A stretch of DNA of 64,000 bases from Candidatus Coprenecus pullistercoris (lineage in GTDB: Bacteria; Bacteroidota; Bacteroidia; Bacteroidales; UBA932): contig DXAT01000050.1 of NCBI GenBank assembly GCA_019116965.1, positions 1 to 64,000 of the forward strand. Reading direction: 5' to 3'. Shown in pieces: positions 52,286 through 62,324 of this stretch. Below the pieces are notes generated by a model. The model saw only the letters and a list, made by a program, of their open reading frames with translations. It made no database searches and was not told the DNA's origin. A program made the translations under genes and the position numbers. The first letter of the stretch is position 1, and every line of letters begins with the position of its first letter.

Positions 52286-53743
52286 ATGACTATGGACAGA
52301 TTCATTGAAAATTACCGGAAAGGATTTCCGTATTTGAGGTTAGTGGCAGCCGCGACTCCTGAAAGGGGAATTTCTGTGATGGATGAGGCGGCTCAGCGTA
52401 AGGCAGTAGAGTGTTATGACAACTTCCGTGGGAAGGTAGTGAAATTCGTGCCGGCATCCGGTGCCGCATCGAGGATGTTCAAGGACCTCTTCGAGGGCCG
52501 GGACGCTCTGGCTTCCGGCAAGGGTCTGGAGTCTGGCTCCAAGGCCCGCAAGTTCGTGGACAATATAGGTGGATTTGCCTTCTATGCTCCGGAGGAATAC
52601 AAAGGACTGTCCGATTATCAGGTCATCGACCATGTGATAGGGCAGGGGCTGTCGGCTTCCGGTAAGCCGGGACTGGATTACGGCAACCGTCCCAAGGGTC
52701 AGGTGCTGTTCCATCGCTATGAAGATGAGGTGCGCACGGCCTTTGAGGAGCATCTGGTGGAGGGAGCGCTGTATGCCCGCAGCGCGGACGGTGTGGTGCA
52801 TATTCATTTCACTGTGTCGCCGGCGCATCAGGCCGGGTTCGAGAAGATTCTCGCGGAGACCGTAGCGAAATATGAGGAGCGTTTCGGCTGCAGGTACGAC
52901 ATCTCGTTCAGTGTGCAGGATCCGTCTACAGACATTATCGCGGTCAATGAGGACAATACGCCTTTCCTGAAGGCTGACGGAAAGCCGCTGTACCGTCCGG
53001 GAGGACATGGGGCGCTGCTGCGCAACCTCGCCGCCGTGGACGGGGACATTATCTTTTTGAAGAATATCGACAATGTGGTGCACCAGAGGTTGCTGGAAGA
53101 TACGGTGAAGTGGAAGAAAGTGCTGGCCGGCAAGTTGCTGGAGGTGCGTCAGAAGATATGGGATTATCTTGTCGACCTGGATGTGATGATGCAGGAGCGC
53201 AAGGACAATCCGGCGCTTCTCAACGGGATAAGGGCTTTTCTGGAAAAGGAATTCTGCGTGACTCTTCCGGATGTGCCGGCAGAGATATATCCCCGCTATC
53301 TGCATGCCAAGCTTGACAGGCCGATACGCGTGTGCGGTATGGTCAGGAACGAAGGAGAGCCTGGTGGAGGCCCGTATATCGCCTATGATGCGGACGGAGC
53401 CACATCGCTGCAGATATTGGAGGGAGCGCAGCTCGATATGAACGACCCGGCTACAGTGGCGATGCTGAAAGGCTCCACTCACTTCAACCCGGTGGATGTG
53501 GTCTGCTCTACGACTGACTATCTGGGGCGTAAGTTCGACCTGCAGCGTTTTGTTGATCCTGAGACCGGATTCATCAGCAGCAAGAGCTACGAGGGCCGTC
53601 CGCTCAAGGCGCAGGAGCTGCCCGGCCTGTGGAACGGCTCGATGAGCAACTGGAATACTGTATTTGTGGAGGTTCCTCTCGTTACTTTCAATCCTGTCAA
53701 GACAGTCCTTGATCTTCTCCGTCCCGAGCATCAGCCGGAATAG
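52286..53743 (+). CDS. DUF4301 domain-containing protein
   Basis: 485-residue protein of the DUF4301 family, restricted mainly to Bacteroidota. VKFVPASGAASRMFKDLFEG resembles the nucleotide-binding opening of sugar nucleotidyltransferases, and PLYRPGGHGALLRNLAAVD plus GDIIFLKNIDNVVHQRL also recall that fold (my inference). No function has been assigned. ATG at 52292, two codons in, is an alternative start. Confidence 0.8.
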   Translation: MTMDRFIENYRKGFPYLRLVAAATPERGISVMDEAAQRKAVECYDNFRGKVVKFVPASGAASRMFKDLFEGRDALASGKGLESGSKARKFVDNIGGFAFYAPEEYKGLSDYQVIDHVIGQGLSASGKPGLDYGNRPKGQVLFHRYEDEVRTAFEEHLVEGALYARSADGVVHIHFTVSPAHQAGFEKILAETVAKYEERFGCRYDISFSVQDPSTDIIAVNEDNTPFLKADGKPLYRPGGHGALLRNLAAVDGDIIFLKNIDNVVHQRLLEDTVKWKKVLAGKLLEVRQKIWDYLVDLDVMMQERKDNPALLNGIRAFLEKEFCVTLPDVPAEIYPRYLHAKLDRPIRVCGMVRNEGEPGGGPYIAYDADGATSLQILEGAQLDMNDPATVAMLKGSTHFNPVDVVCSTTDYLGRKFDLQRFVDPETGFISSKSYEGRPLKAQELPGLWNGSMSNWNTVFVEVPLVTFNPVKTVLDLLRPEHQPE

Positions 53744-53767
53744 CTGTGGCGGACTGGCCGTGTGCCG

Positions 53768-54157
53768 TCATTTGAAAGTGACGAGCAGGTTCATGACAAA
53801 ATTCCACACCATGACTATGGCTGTGGCGCACAACTTCGAGAAATAGAAGTTCCATTTCAGCTTGTTGGCCAGAAGGTAGATGGTGAGATTGTTGATCCCG
53901 AGGCCTATAAGTGATATGATGAAGAAAGATAGGTATTCGGTCGGGATGTCCTTGTTGCCGCTGTGGAATGTCCATATCCTGTTCCAGATGTAGTTGTTGG
54001 TGGCTGCAAGAATAAATCCTGTCGAATTGGACAGGAATTTGTTAAGCCGCGCCTTCTCCTTGAGCAGCCATGTCACTCCGAAATCCACTATCATTCCGGA
54101 GCATCCCACAACTCCGAATTTGACGAATTTGAGTATGAGTATCTTGTCAATCACCAT
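53768..54157 (-). CDS. GtrA family membrane protein
   Basis: 129 residues with four helices; KFVKFGVVGCSGMIVDFGVT at the N-terminus and NSTGFILAATNNYIWNRIWTF are GtrA-family features. Such proteins are thought to flip or present polyprenyl-linked glucose for glycosyltransferases. It overlaps the GT39 gene by 11 bases, making a flippase-transferase pair likely. Convergent with the DUF4301 gene, with only 24 bases between. Confidence 0.88.
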   Translation of the reverse strand: MVIDKILILKFVKFGVVGCSGMIVDFGVTWLLKEKARLNKFLSNSTGFILAATNNYIWNRIWTFHSGNKDIPTEYLSFFIISLIGLGINNLTIYLLANKLKWNFYFSKLCATAIVMVWNFVMNLLVTFK

Positions 54158-55820
54158 GGTATCTTATTTTAGTGACAGGAGAGAGCAGGGGGGCGCAGTA
54201 ACCGTTGTCGAGTACAAGGCCCATCCTGACTTTGCGTCCGAGTTCCATCTCCGGAACGGTGAAGGACATTGTGCCCGATATTGTTGAAGGATTCTCCTCT
54301 GTGGCAGGCGGCAGTGTCGCGGCGGATGCGGTGTATTGTCCGCTGCACAGTACGGTGTTGAGATGCTCGCTGAAAACGGCCCGCAGCTCCAGCGGCATCT
54401 CGGGATGATTGAGATCGATGCTGTAGGCGTTTGGATTGAATATGGTGTACTGCAGCGTGATGCTGTCTCCCGGGTGCAGAGACGGCCACTTGTCGGGTAT
54501 GGATGTCAGACTGTACTGGATTTCGAGGCGGTTGGCTGACTGGAAATGTTCTATGCGCTCCACTTTGTCCATTCCTCTGCTGACCATCCACACCGGTTCT
54601 CCCTGCCATTGTTCTTCCCATCTCCAGATATCGAATTGTGTGGTGCGGGTAGTGACGGAGCTCAGGGCCGTGGACTGTCCGCCGTTGAAAAACAGGAACA
54701 GAGACGGATTCTGGAATGAGCTGTAGAATACGACCGGTATGTCGGTGCCGGTCTTCCCGGCAAGGGCCTCGTACTGCTTCTGCTTGCCGTGGAAGCAGAG
54801 GCTTTCGGGAAGGACAGGAGTCAGTAGCAGGATTCTGGCGACTGCGGTCAGGCATACAGTGGCGAGCATCCAGCTGCGGGTCATGCGCTGCAGGCGCCCG
54901 GATATCAGTGTGTGCTGGAATACTACGAGTATGAGCGGTATGGATGCGGCGACTGTCCACTGTGGCTCCACATGTCCCTTGAAAGTCATCAGGAAGAAAA
55001 ACGCTATGAATCCTGTGAACAGGTACCGGCAGGTCTTTTCGAACTGGTCTTTGGCCTTGGTCCTGAATACTATGCGGATAAATGCGTAGACAGTGACCGG
55101 ATTGAATACAGCCAGCTGTACCGGCAGGTAGCCGAGCATGTCGCCGAAGCTGAATCCTGTGCTTCTGGCGGACAGGTGGTATCTTACAGCCGGAAAATCA
55201 TTGGCGGCCTGCCAGAACAGGTGCGGCAGCATGAGCAGGGCGGTGACGGCCACTGCCGCCCAGGCTTTTGGCTTTGCCAGCAGACGGGGATACGAGAGGA
55301 CGGTCAGGAGTATGACCAGTACTCCGTGGTATTTGCTGTAGAGCATCCCTGTCATCGACAATGCCAGCAGGAGGGTGTTGCCCCAGTTCTCCTCATTGAG
55401 GAACCGTTTGTATGACAACAGAAACAGTGCGGTGAAGAAAAGCAGATACGGATCAGGGGTAGTCATGAATCCGTACGCCTGGAACATGATGCATGAGGCC
55501 GCGGTGATAAGAAACCATCCGGCCTGTTTCCTGTCCGGGTTCCTGATGCCGGTGGCTGCCCACATTATCAATAGTGTGGCTGCGTGAGCCAGTACGGTCA
55601 GCAACCTGATGCCAAGATTGCCGTTGGCTATATGCGAGCTGATCCATACCATCCATCCCGTCATCGGTGGGTGGTCGTAATATCCCCAGGCAGGATGCTG
55701 TCCGTATAAAAAATAATATGCCTCATCGCTGTGAACCTCCATCAGTATAGCCTGAAGGAGATCCGCAGCGAGCCAGCATATAAGGATTATGAAAAATGTC
55801 TTTTTACCAGCCGAGGACAT
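54147..55820 (-). CDS. GT39/ArnT-like membrane glycosyltransferase
   Basis: 557-residue GT-C glycosyltransferase. VHSDEAYYFLYGQHPAWGYY near residue 29 contains the catalytic acidic residue in the first periplasmic loop, and YDHPPMTGWMVW follows. About ten helices lead to a beta-rich periplasmic C-terminal region (from about residue 370). It should use a polyprenyl-phosphate sugar; acceptor unknown. Overlaps both neighbours (GtrA by 11 bases, deoxyhypusine-synthase-like by 17). Confidence 0.88.
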   Translation of the reverse strand: MSSAGKKTFFIILICWLAADLLQAILMEVHSDEAYYFLYGQHPAWGYYDHPPMTGWMVWISSHIANGNLGIRLLTVLAHAATLLIMWAATGIRNPDRKQAGWFLITAASCIMFQAYGFMTTPDPYLLFFTALFLLSYKRFLNEENWGNTLLLALSMTGMLYSKYHGVLVILLTVLSYPRLLAKPKAWAAVAVTALLMLPHLFWQAANDFPAVRYHLSARSTGFSFGDMLGYLPVQLAVFNPVTVYAFIRIVFRTKAKDQFEKTCRYLFTGFIAFFFLMTFKGHVEPQWTVAASIPLILVVFQHTLISGRLQRMTRSWMLATVCLTAVARILLLTPVLPESLCFHGKQKQYEALAGKTGTDIPVVFYSSFQNPSLFLFFNGGQSTALSSVTTRTTQFDIWRWEEQWQGEPVWMVSRGMDKVERIEHFQSANRLEIQYSLTSIPDKWPSLHPGDSITLQYTIFNPNAYSIDLNHPEMPLELRAVFSEHLNTVLCSGQYTASAATLPPATEENPSTISGTMSFTVPEMELGRKVRMGLVLDNGYCAPLLSPVTKIRYHGD

Positions 55821-56778
55821 ACGCGAAGATCAGTGGAGCCACGATGGTCGCGTCCGATTCTACGATGAAGCGGGGGGTGTCCTTGGAGAGCTTGCCCCAT
55901 GTGATTTTCTCGTTGGGCACGGCTCCTGAGTAAGATCCGTACGATGTGGTTGAGTCGGATATCTGGCAGAAGTAAGACCACAGGGGCACATCCTTCCACT
56001 CGAGATCCTGGGCCATCATGGGCACTACGCAGATGGGGAAGTCACCTGCCGTACCTCCTCCGATCTGGAAGAAGCCCACACCGGCGCCGCCAGAGTTGGC
56101 CCTGTACCATTCGGTGAGATAGATCATGGTCTCGATGCCGTTCTTTATCATATTGGTGTCGAACTCACCTCTGATACAGTGTGCTGTGAATATGTTGGCA
56201 GTGGTGCAGTCCTCCCATGCGGGCACTACGATGGGGATGTTCTTCTCGCAGGCGGCCAGAACCCAGCTGTCCTTGGGGTCGATCTCGTAGTACTGCTCGA
56301 GAACGCCGCTTCTGAGGAGCCTGTAGATTACTTCCCAGGGGAAGAGTCTCTCGCCTTTGGCTTTCATATCGTTCCATACTTCCACGAGGTGATGCTCGAG
56401 TCTTCTGAATGCCTCCTCCTCGGGGATGCAGGTGTCGGTCACACGGTTCATGTGATTCTCAAGGAGCTCATGCTCCTGCTCTGGAGTGAGGTCACGGTAG
56501 TTGGGCACTCTCTTGTAGTGGGAGTGGGCGACGAGGTTCATGATGTCCTCCTCGAGGTTGTTGGCTGAGCAGGATACGATCGAGAACTTGCCCTGTCGTA
56601 TCATCTCTGCCAGTGAGATACCGAGTTCGGCCGTGCTCATGGCACCGGCCATGGCCAGCATCATCTTGCCGCCGCGCTGCATCAGGTCGTCATAGGCCTT
56701 TGCTGCGTCCACGAGTGTGGCTGAGTTGAAGTGACGGTAATGATGAGTGATGAATTTTGAAATAGGTCCTCTTTCCAT
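55804..56778 (-). CDS. Deoxyhypusine synthase family protein
   Basis: 324-residue NAD-dependent enzyme of the deoxyhypusine synthase fold. K296 in SGAVPNEKITWGKL matches the active-site lysine of the human enzyme (WGK). GGGTAGDFPICVVPMMAQD and SGGAGVGFFQIGG are NAD/substrate segments. Bacteria have no eIF5A, so the reaction is probably aminobutyl transfer to a free amine such as putrescine or agmatine (family knowledge plus inference). First gene of the three-gene unit. Confidence 0.88.
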   Translation of the reverse strand: MERGPISKFITHHYRHFNSATLVDAAKAYDDLMQRGGKMMLAMAGAMSTAELGISLAEMIRQGKFSIVSCSANNLEEDIMNLVAHSHYKRVPNYRDLTPEQEHELLENHMNRVTDTCIPEEEAFRRLEHHLVEVWNDMKAKGERLFPWEVIYRLLRSGVLEQYYEIDPKDSWVLAACEKNIPIVVPAWEDCTTANIFTAHCIRGEFDTNMIKNGIETMIYLTEWYRANSGGAGVGFFQIGGGTAGDFPICVVPMMAQDLEWKDVPLWSYFCQISDSTTSYGSYSGAVPNEKITWGKLSKDTPRFIVESDATIVAPLIFAYVLGW

Positions 56779-56802
56779 TTTTGCTTGTTTTTAATCGTGC
56801 CG

Positions 56803-56810
56803 CAAATTTA
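56803..56810 (-). promoter_or_regulatory. -7 promoter element of the deoxyhypusine-synthase-like operon
   Basis: TAAATTTG on the minus strand, 24 bases before the ATG at 56778, divergent from the ffh promoter. No clear -33 box. Confidence 0.5.
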
Positions 56811-56843
56811 GAAAATTAGACGCAGTGTCTAACCATTTTTTAA

Positions 56844-56851
56844 TAAATTTG
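56844..56851 (+). promoter_or_regulatory. -7 promoter element of ffh
   Basis: TAAATTTG matches TAnnTTTG, 33 bases before the ffh ATG. Same octamer as the divergent promoter 34 bases away. Confidence 0.5.
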
Positions 56852-56884
56852 CGGATTATTTAACAAAAGACAAATTCATACGGT

Positions 56885-58210
56885 ATGTTTGAGAATTTAA
56901 CCGAAAAGTTAGAACGGTCGTTCAAGATAATAAAGGGACAGGGGCGTATCACGGAGATCAATGTGGCTGAGACCCTCAAGGAAGTGCGTCGTGCGCTGCT
57001 GGATGCGGATGTGAGTTACAGGATAGCCAAGGATTTCTGCAATGATGTGAAAGCCAAGGCTATGGGCCAGAATGTGCTGACCGCTGTCCGTCCTGACCAG
57101 ATGATGATCAAGATCGTCCATGACGAGCTGGTGGCCATGATGGGCAGCACGGCGACGGACATCAATATAAAGGGTAAGCCCGGAATCGTGCTGGTGGCCG
57201 GCCTTCAGGGATCAGGTAAGACGACATTCAGCGGAAAGCTGGCTCTCAACTGCAAGAGCAAGAGGGGGCTGAAGGTGATGTTGGTGGCAGGGGATGTGTA
57301 CAGACCGGCAGCTATCGACCAGCTGAAAGTGCTTGGAGGACAGATAGATGTGTTTGTGTATTCGGAGGACGGAGTGAAGGACCCGGTGAAGATAGCAAGG
57401 AATGCCGTAGCGTATGCCTCGAAGGAGGGTTATTCGCTTGTCATCATAGATACAGCCGGCCGCTTGGCTGTGGACGAGGAGATGATGGACGAGATCGCAG
57501 CCATAAAGGAGGCTGTGAAGCCGACCGAGACTTTGTTTGTGGTTGACGCCATGACCGGTCAGGATGCCGTGGAGACAGCCAAGGCGTTCAATGACCGCCT
57601 GGACTTCGACGGAGTGGTGCTTACCAAGATGGACGGTGATACCCGTGGCGGTGCGGCTCTGTCAGTCAAGGCTGTGGTAGGCAAACCGATAAAGTTCATA
57701 AGCTCCGGCGAGAAGATGGAGGCTCTCGATGTATTCCATCCAGACCGAATAGCCGACCGTATCCTCGGTATGGGCGATGTGGTCTCTCTCGTGGAGAAGG
57801 CCCAGGAACAGTATGATGAGCAGGAGGCCCGCAAACTGGCCAAGAAACTGGCCAAGAATCAGTTCAATCTTTGGGATTTCTATCAGCAGATACAGCAGAT
57901 CAAGAAGATGGGCAACATCAAGGACTTGGCATCGATGATACCGGGAGTCGGCAAGGCTCTCAAGGATGTGGACATAGATAATAACTCGTTCAAGGGGGTT
58001 GAGGCGATTATTCTCTCCATGACGCCTTACGAAAGGGAGAATCCTGAGGTTATCAACGGCAGCCGCAGGCGCAGGATTGCCGACGGCAGCGGTACCACGA
58101 TCGCCGATGTGAACCGTCTGCTGAAGCAGTTCGAGGGAACCCGTAAAGTCATGAGGACCGTGGCTTCAGGCGGTGCCAGGAACGCGATAAGAAATATGAG
58201 AAGAAGATAA
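56885..58210 (+). CDS. ffh: Signal recognition particle protein Ffh
   Basis: SRP54 GTPase binding signal peptides and 4.5S RNA. N-domain (1-90), G-domain with P-loop [39 protein letters not shown] and [13 protein letters not shown], then the M-domain from about 320 ([19 protein letters not shown]) with [14 protein letters not shown] RNA-binding helix. 441 residues, normal length. Its receptor ftsY is 23 kb away in the same window. Confidence 0.98.
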   Translation: MFENLTEKLERSFKIIKGQGRITEINVAETLKEVRRALLDADVSYRIAKDFCNDVKAKAMGQNVLTAVRPDQMMIKIVHDELVAMMGSTATDINIKGKPGIVLVAGLQGSGKTTFSGKLALNCKSKRGLKVMLVAGDVYRPAAIDQLKVLGGQIDVFVYSEDGVKDPVKIARNAVAYASKEGYSLVIIDTAGRLAVDEEMMDEIAAIKEAVKPTETLFVVDAMTGQDAVETAKAFNDRLDFDGVVLTKMDGDTRGGAALSVKAVVGKPIKFISSGEKMEALDVFHPDRIADRILGMGDVVSLVEKAQEQYDEQEARKLAKKLAKNQFNLWDFYQQIQQIKKMGNIKDLASMIPGVGKALKDVDIDNNSFKGVEAIILSMTPYERENPEVINGSRRRRIADGSGTTIADVNRLLKQFEGTRKVMRTVASGGARNAIRNMRRR

Positions 58211-58221
58211 TTTGTACCGAT

Positions 58222-59112
58222 ATGATATTGTTAAATGGTAAGGAAACGGCGGAAGCCGTGAAAAGAGAGATTGCGGAGGAAGTGGCGCGGATGACTTCCC
58301 GCGGCGAGAGACCTCCTCATCTGGCGGCCGTACTGGTAGGCGATGACGGTGCCAGCAAGACATATGTGGCCAATAAGGAAAAGGCCTGCAAGGCTGTGGG
58401 CTTCAATTCCACTGTGCTGACTTTTCCAGATACAATATCCGAGGCGGAACTTCTGTCAGTGATAGACGGACTCAACAATAATGACGAAGTGGACGGTTTC
58501 ATAGTCCAGCTGCCGTTGCCGAAGCATATCGATGAGAACAAAGTAATCAATGCGGTATCTCCGGAAAAGGATGTCGACGGTTTCCATCCGGTCAATGTAG
58601 GCCGCATGAGTCTGGGAGAGGACGGTTTTCTTCCGGCGACCCCGTTCGGAATACTGACTTTGCTGGAGCGTTACAAGATAGATACATCAGGAAAGCACTG
58701 TGTGATTATGGGACGCAGCAATATCGTCGGGCGTCCCATGGCCAATCTGCTTTCGCGGAAGTCATATCCGGGAGACTGTACGGTGACGGTGTGCCATAGC
58801 CATACTAAGAATATTGAGGAGTATACCCGCAGTGCGGATATCATAATAGCGGCAATAGGTGTTCCCGAGTTCCTGAAAGGGGATATGGTCAAGGAGGGAG
58901 CTGTGGTTATAGATGTAGGTATAACGCGTGTACCGGCAGACAATCCAAAAGGATACCGCATTCTCGGAGATGTGGAGTTCAGTTCTGTAGCTCCCAAATG
59001 TTCATACATCACGCCTGTCCCCGGAGGAGTCGGCCCCATGACCATCGTGTCGCTGATGTACAATACATTTAAGGCCAGGGAATTGAAACTGAAAAAAACA
59101 GCACTGATATGA
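58222..59112 (+). CDS. folD: Bifunctional methylenetetrahydrofolate dehydrogenase/cyclohydrolase
   Basis: 296 residues; [14 protein letters not shown] with the catalytic lysine region, [48 protein letters not shown] (NADP-binding) and the ending [11 protein letters not shown] are all FolD hallmarks. Eleven bases after ffh; overlaps the next gene by four. Confidence 0.97.
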   Translation: MILLNGKETAEAVKREIAEEVARMTSRGERPPHLAAVLVGDDGASKTYVANKEKACKAVGFNSTVLTFPDTISEAELLSVIDGLNNNDEVDGFIVQLPLPKHIDENKVINAVSPEKDVDGFHPVNVGRMSLGEDGFLPATPFGILTLLERYKIDTSGKHCVIMGRSNIVGRPMANLLSRKSYPGDCTVTVCHSHTKNIEEYTRSADIIIAAIGVPEFLKGDMVKEGAVVIDVGITRVPADNPKGYRILGDVEFSSVAPKCSYITPVPGGVGPMTIVSLMYNTFKARELKLKKTALI

Positions 59113-59633
59113 GAAGGAATCTTATAATGTTTCTGTCGGTGTGCCTGATGCTTGCATCCTGTGTCAGAAGCGGCAGTCAGGACAGGATAAAGGCAGGTGA
59201 CACTCTCCCTGACTTTACCCTGAGTTCGGAAGCCTACGGAGAGCTTTCCAGTTCGGATCTTAAGGGCAAGGTGACATATCTGTGCTTCTTCGCTACATGG
59301 TGTCCTCCCTGTCAGCAGAAACTGGCGGCATTGCGCGATACTTTGTATCCGATGTTTGAGAACGAGGAGGATTTCCGTTTGGTAGTTGTGGGACGGGAAC
59401 ATACGGAGGAGGAACTGGCCGAATTTGACAGCACCCGGAAATTCCCTTTCCCTCTGTATCCGGATCCTGAACGGAAGGTGTATTCCCTTTTCGCATCCGA
59501 GACTATTCCGAGAGCTTACCTTATAGACAGGGACGGGATTGTGCAGGATGCAGAGACAGGTTATGACAGAGAACATCTCGCAGCGGTCATGGACATTATA
59601 AAGGCGCTGTTGGAGGATGGCCGTCAGCAGTAA
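59109..59633 (+). CDS. TlpA-like thioredoxin-fold lipoprotein
   Basis: 174 residues with a lipoprotein signal (LMLASC, lipidated Cys18) and the redox motif ATWCPPCQQ (C65, C68) in an AhpC/TlpA-type fold. Probably a periplasmic or outer-leaflet thiol-disulfide reductase. Overlaps folD by four bases. Confidence 0.92.
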   Translation: MRRNLIMFLSVCLMLASCVRSGSQDRIKAGDTLPDFTLSSEAYGELSSSDLKGKVTYLCFFATWCPPCQQKLAALRDTLYPMFENEEDFRLVVVGREHTEEELAEFDSTRKFPFPLYPDPERKVYSLFASETIPRAYLIDRDGIVQDAETGYDREHLAAVMDIIKALLEDGRQQ

Positions 59634-59658
59634 TGGACTAACCAACAAATTAAACTGT

Positions 59659-61194
59659 ATGAGATATTTTTCAAAATTAATGCTCGTTGCCTTGTCGTTG
59701 GCGGCAGTATGCGGCTGCGTAGAGAAGAAGCCCCGCGTGGCCATCGTCGGAATCGGTATTGAGTGCAGTACCTTTTCTCCGGCAAGAACGACACTGGATA
59801 TGTTCGAACCTATCCTTTATGGAGAGGACATCATCGCCTCATATCCGTTTTTCCAGGACAATGACGAACTTCTGAACAGGGCCGAGTGGGTGCCCACCAT
59901 TCTGGCCTGGACTACTCCCGGAGGAATGGTGACACGCGATTGCTACGACACACTTGTCAACCGCTCCCTGCGTATGCTGAAGGAAGGTATGCCCTATGAC
60001 GGTATATTCCTCGACATACATGGAGCCATGAGCGTGGAGGGACTTGATGATCCTGAAGGAGACTATATCACCAGGATCCGTGAGGTGGTAGGCCCCGATG
60101 TGCTCATCTCCGCATCCATGGACCCTCACGGCTGCGTGTCTCCGACACTGGCCAGGGGAGTGGACCTTATTACTTCCTATAGGATGGCGCCTCATACGGA
60201 CAGGTTCATCTCGCGTGAGAGAGCTATCGTCAATCTTCTGGACCGTATAGAAAGCGGTAAGGGCAAGCCTGCCTACAAGGCGTGGGTGAAGGTGCCTATC
60301 CTGCTTCCCGGAGAGAAGACATCGACCCGTGTGGAGCCGGGTAAGTCGCTGTACGCCGCTATAGAGCCTATCGAGGCTCAGGACGGTGTCATAGATGCGG
60401 CTATCTGGATGTCATATCCCTGGGCTGACGAGCCGCGTAATCACGGAGTGGTGGTGGTTACAGGTGACGACAGCGCACAGGTTACCGACGGAGCCCGTCA
60501 GCTCGCCGAGCACTTCTGGTCTGTGCGTGACGATTTCGAGTTTGTCGCTCCTACTGCCTCGCTTGAGGAAGTGCTTGAGAAGGCTCTTAAGAGCGACAAG
60601 AAACCTTACTTCATCAGCGATATGGGCGACAATCCTACTGCGGGCGGTGCCGGTGATGTGACCTGGACATTGGAGAAACTGCTTGCCCGTCCCGAGTTCA
60701 GGAAAGAAGGCGGCAAGACCTTAGTATACACAGCTATCCCCGGCCCCGAGATGGTGGCACAGGCCAAGCAGGTCGGAGAAGGAGGCCATGTCCGCTGCAA
60801 GGTGGGCGCGGCTGTGGATGACCGCTACGCTCCTCCGGTAATGCTTGACGGTACAGTGGTCAAGATTCTCGACCGTGATGTCAATGACCAGGTGGTGATA
60901 AAGGTTGGTTCGATGCTCGTCGTAGTAGGTGAGGAGAGAAGTCCCTACCATTACAAGGCGGATTACGAGGCTGTGGGTATCGATCCCTATGAGGTGGATA
61001 TTATCGTCAACAAACTCGGTTATCTGACTGAGGAACTTTATGAGATCAGCCATAGCGGTGACTGGATGATGGCCCATACCCGCGGCGGTGTGGATCAGGA
61101 TCTGCTCCAGCTGCCTTACAAGCGTCTCGAGCGTCCTATCTATCCTCTCGACCACGATATGCCCGACCCCGACTTCGAGATTGTCTACATGTAA
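59659..61194 (+). CDS. M81 family (MlrC-like) metallopeptidase lipoprotein
   Basis: Resembles the MlrC/M81 family (named after microcystinase C): GIGIECSTFSPARTTLDMFE, FLDIHGAMSVEGLDDPEGDY, SASMDPHGCVSPTLARGVD and APHTD supply the likely zinc ligands (D, H, H). I place the start at 59659, where MRYFSKLMLVALSLAAVCGC gives a lipoprotein signal; the frame stays open to 59617 but would bury it. An N-terminal lipid anchor points to a periplasmic or surface location. Substrate unknown. Confidence 0.82.
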   Translation: MRYFSKLMLVALSLAAVCGCVEKKPRVAIVGIGIECSTFSPARTTLDMFEPILYGEDIIASYPFFQDNDELLNRAEWVPTILAWTTPGGMVTRDCYDTLVNRSLRMLKEGMPYDGIFLDIHGAMSVEGLDDPEGDYITRIREVVGPDVLISASMDPHGCVSPTLARGVDLITSYRMAPHTDRFISRERAIVNLLDRIESGKGKPAYKAWVKVPILLPGEKTSTRVEPGKSLYAAIEPIEAQDGVIDAAIWMSYPWADEPRNHGVVVVTGDDSAQVTDGARQLAEHFWSVRDDFEFVAPTASLEEVLEKALKSDKKPYFISDMGDNPTAGGAGDVTWTLEKLLARPEFRKEGGKTLVYTAIPGPEMVAQAKQVGEGGHVRCKVGAAVDDRYAPPVMLDGTVVKILDRDVNDQVVIKVGSMLVVVGEERSPYHYKADYEAVGIDPYEVDIIVNKLGYLTEELYEISHSGDWMMAHTRGGVDQDLLQLPYKRLERPIYPLDHDMPDPDFEIVYM

Positions 61195-61222
61195 CAGTAA
61201 TCAGTACGTACTGCAATATAAG

Positions 61223-61261
61223 AAATACCCCTTGTCAGACTGCTCTGAACAAGGGGTATTT
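61223..61261. terminator. Bidirectional terminator between the M81 and HdeD genes
   Basis: AAATACCCCTTGT (61223-61235) pairs perfectly with ACAAGGGGTATTT (61249-61261) around a 13-base loop. T-rich ends on both strands serve the two convergent genes. Confidence 0.8.
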
Positions 61262-61280
61262 AGTTGCGGTTGCTCGTCTG

Positions 61281-61886
61281 TTATTCTATTACCTCGGCAT
61301 CGTGGAATCGGAAATGCTCGTGGATGCGCCTCAGACGCAGGCTCAGAGCGATGACCATGGCGCCGAAAACTATCAGAACGGAGCCTGTGAGTGCGACTAC
61401 CGAGGCTGTGCCGATGGTCAAAGGACAGAATGTGATACCGAGCGAGAGAAGCAGTAGTATCACGCCGCCGGCTATAATCCAGCCGCTGCCCTTGATGCGG
61501 AACGAGTCCATGTCGCTTCCTACGCCGATGATGGTGAAGCTGTTGAACATCATCCATACCCCGAGGATTACGGGAAGGGCAATCATTGTCAGTCCGGGAT
61601 TCCAGCAGAGGAATATACCGATGACGATATCGAGGATGCCGCTTACGATGCTGTACCCCTTTGATGTGAAGTAATTCCGGCTCGTTGCGCTGACCACCAG
61701 CTCGATAACACCGGATATAAGCATCAGTATTCCGAACATCAGACTGAGGGTAAGATAGCTTTCAATCGGGTTGCAGAATACGATGATGCCTGCAACGATA
61801 GACAGGATACCTGTAAGAAGGTAGAGCCACCAGTGGCGGATAGTCTTTCCGGCTTTCTCAGCCACTCTTTCGAATAAATTTTCCAT
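61281..61886 (-). CDS. HdeD family membrane protein (DUF308)
   Basis: 201 residues with six helices in three repeated hairpins: GILSIVAGIIVFCNPIESYL, GILDIVIGIFLCWNPGLTMI and the later GVILLLLSLGITFCPL, each with the N/C-P turn typical of HdeD/DUF308. E. coli HdeD helps acid resistance; the role here is unknown. Short charged N- and C-terminal tails. Confidence 0.85.
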   Translation of the reverse strand: MENLFERVAEKAGKTIRHWWLYLLTGILSIVAGIIVFCNPIESYLTLSLMFGILMLISGVIELVVSATSRNYFTSKGYSIVSGILDIVIGIFLCWNPGLTMIALPVILGVWMMFNSFTIIGVGSDMDSFRIKGSGWIIAGGVILLLLSLGITFCPLTIGTASVVALTGSVLIVFGAMVIALSLRLRRIHEHFRFHDAEVIE

Positions 61887-62203
61887 AATGTAGAATTTTG
61901 TCTGTTACTACTCAGTATATGCAATTTGCGTGCGTATGTCCGCTGTGTCACATATTTCGGAAATTTTGTCATCCTGATGTTACGGATCTGCCTCTCAATA
62001 ATCCGATTTAGGCGATAACAAAAAAGTTATTCGATATAACTAATGTGTTTTCAAAGATGGTTTGCAGGTGGTTCGCATATTTCCCGACTGAGAGCACCTG
62101 CAAAAGTATGTGAAATCGGATAAATCCGAAAGTGATACGACGGAGCGTAGGAACGGTAAGCAGAGAAGCACCTTGTAAATTGGTCGAACATGCCGCGGTT
62201 AAG
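61887..62203. other. 317-base non-coding region with two inverted repeats
   Basis: No gene seen. TTTGCAGGTG (62061-62070) and CACCTGCAAA (62095-62104) form a 10-base inverted repeat with a 24-base spacer. TCGGAT-aa-ATCCGA is a perfect palindrome at 62116-62129. CAAAAGTA at 62101-62108 is a minus-strand TAnnTTTG box, in the same CACCTGCAAAAGTA context as the GNAT-module promoter at 23656-23669, and could start transcription towards the HdeD gene about 215 bases away. Confidence 0.5.
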
Positions 62204-62320
62204 CTATCCGGCTAATCTCTGCTTCATTATGCCGAGCTTCTTGGCGAACTCCACCTGACTGCGCTTTCCTCCCTCGCAGTAGTAGTCGATGAGGGCGTAC
62301 AGTATCTCGCGGTTGGTCAT
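62204..62320 (-). pseudogene. Truncated helix-turn-helix remnant (38 codons)
   Basis: ATG at 62320 to TAG at 62206-62204. The peptide begins MTNREILYALIDYY and continues with SQVEFAKKLGIMKQRLAG, which resembles the first helices of Bacteroidota S24/Cro-type repressors, then stops before the recognition helix. It lies four bases after the Mrr-like gene on the same strand. Either a remnant or a tiny stand-alone protein. Confidence 0.45.
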
Positions 62321-62324
62321 GATA

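Noticed and set aside
52340..53731. 463-codon minus-strand frame opposite the DUF4301 gene
   Set aside because: Antisense shadow with no family features; the plus-strand gene has a promoter element and family motifs.
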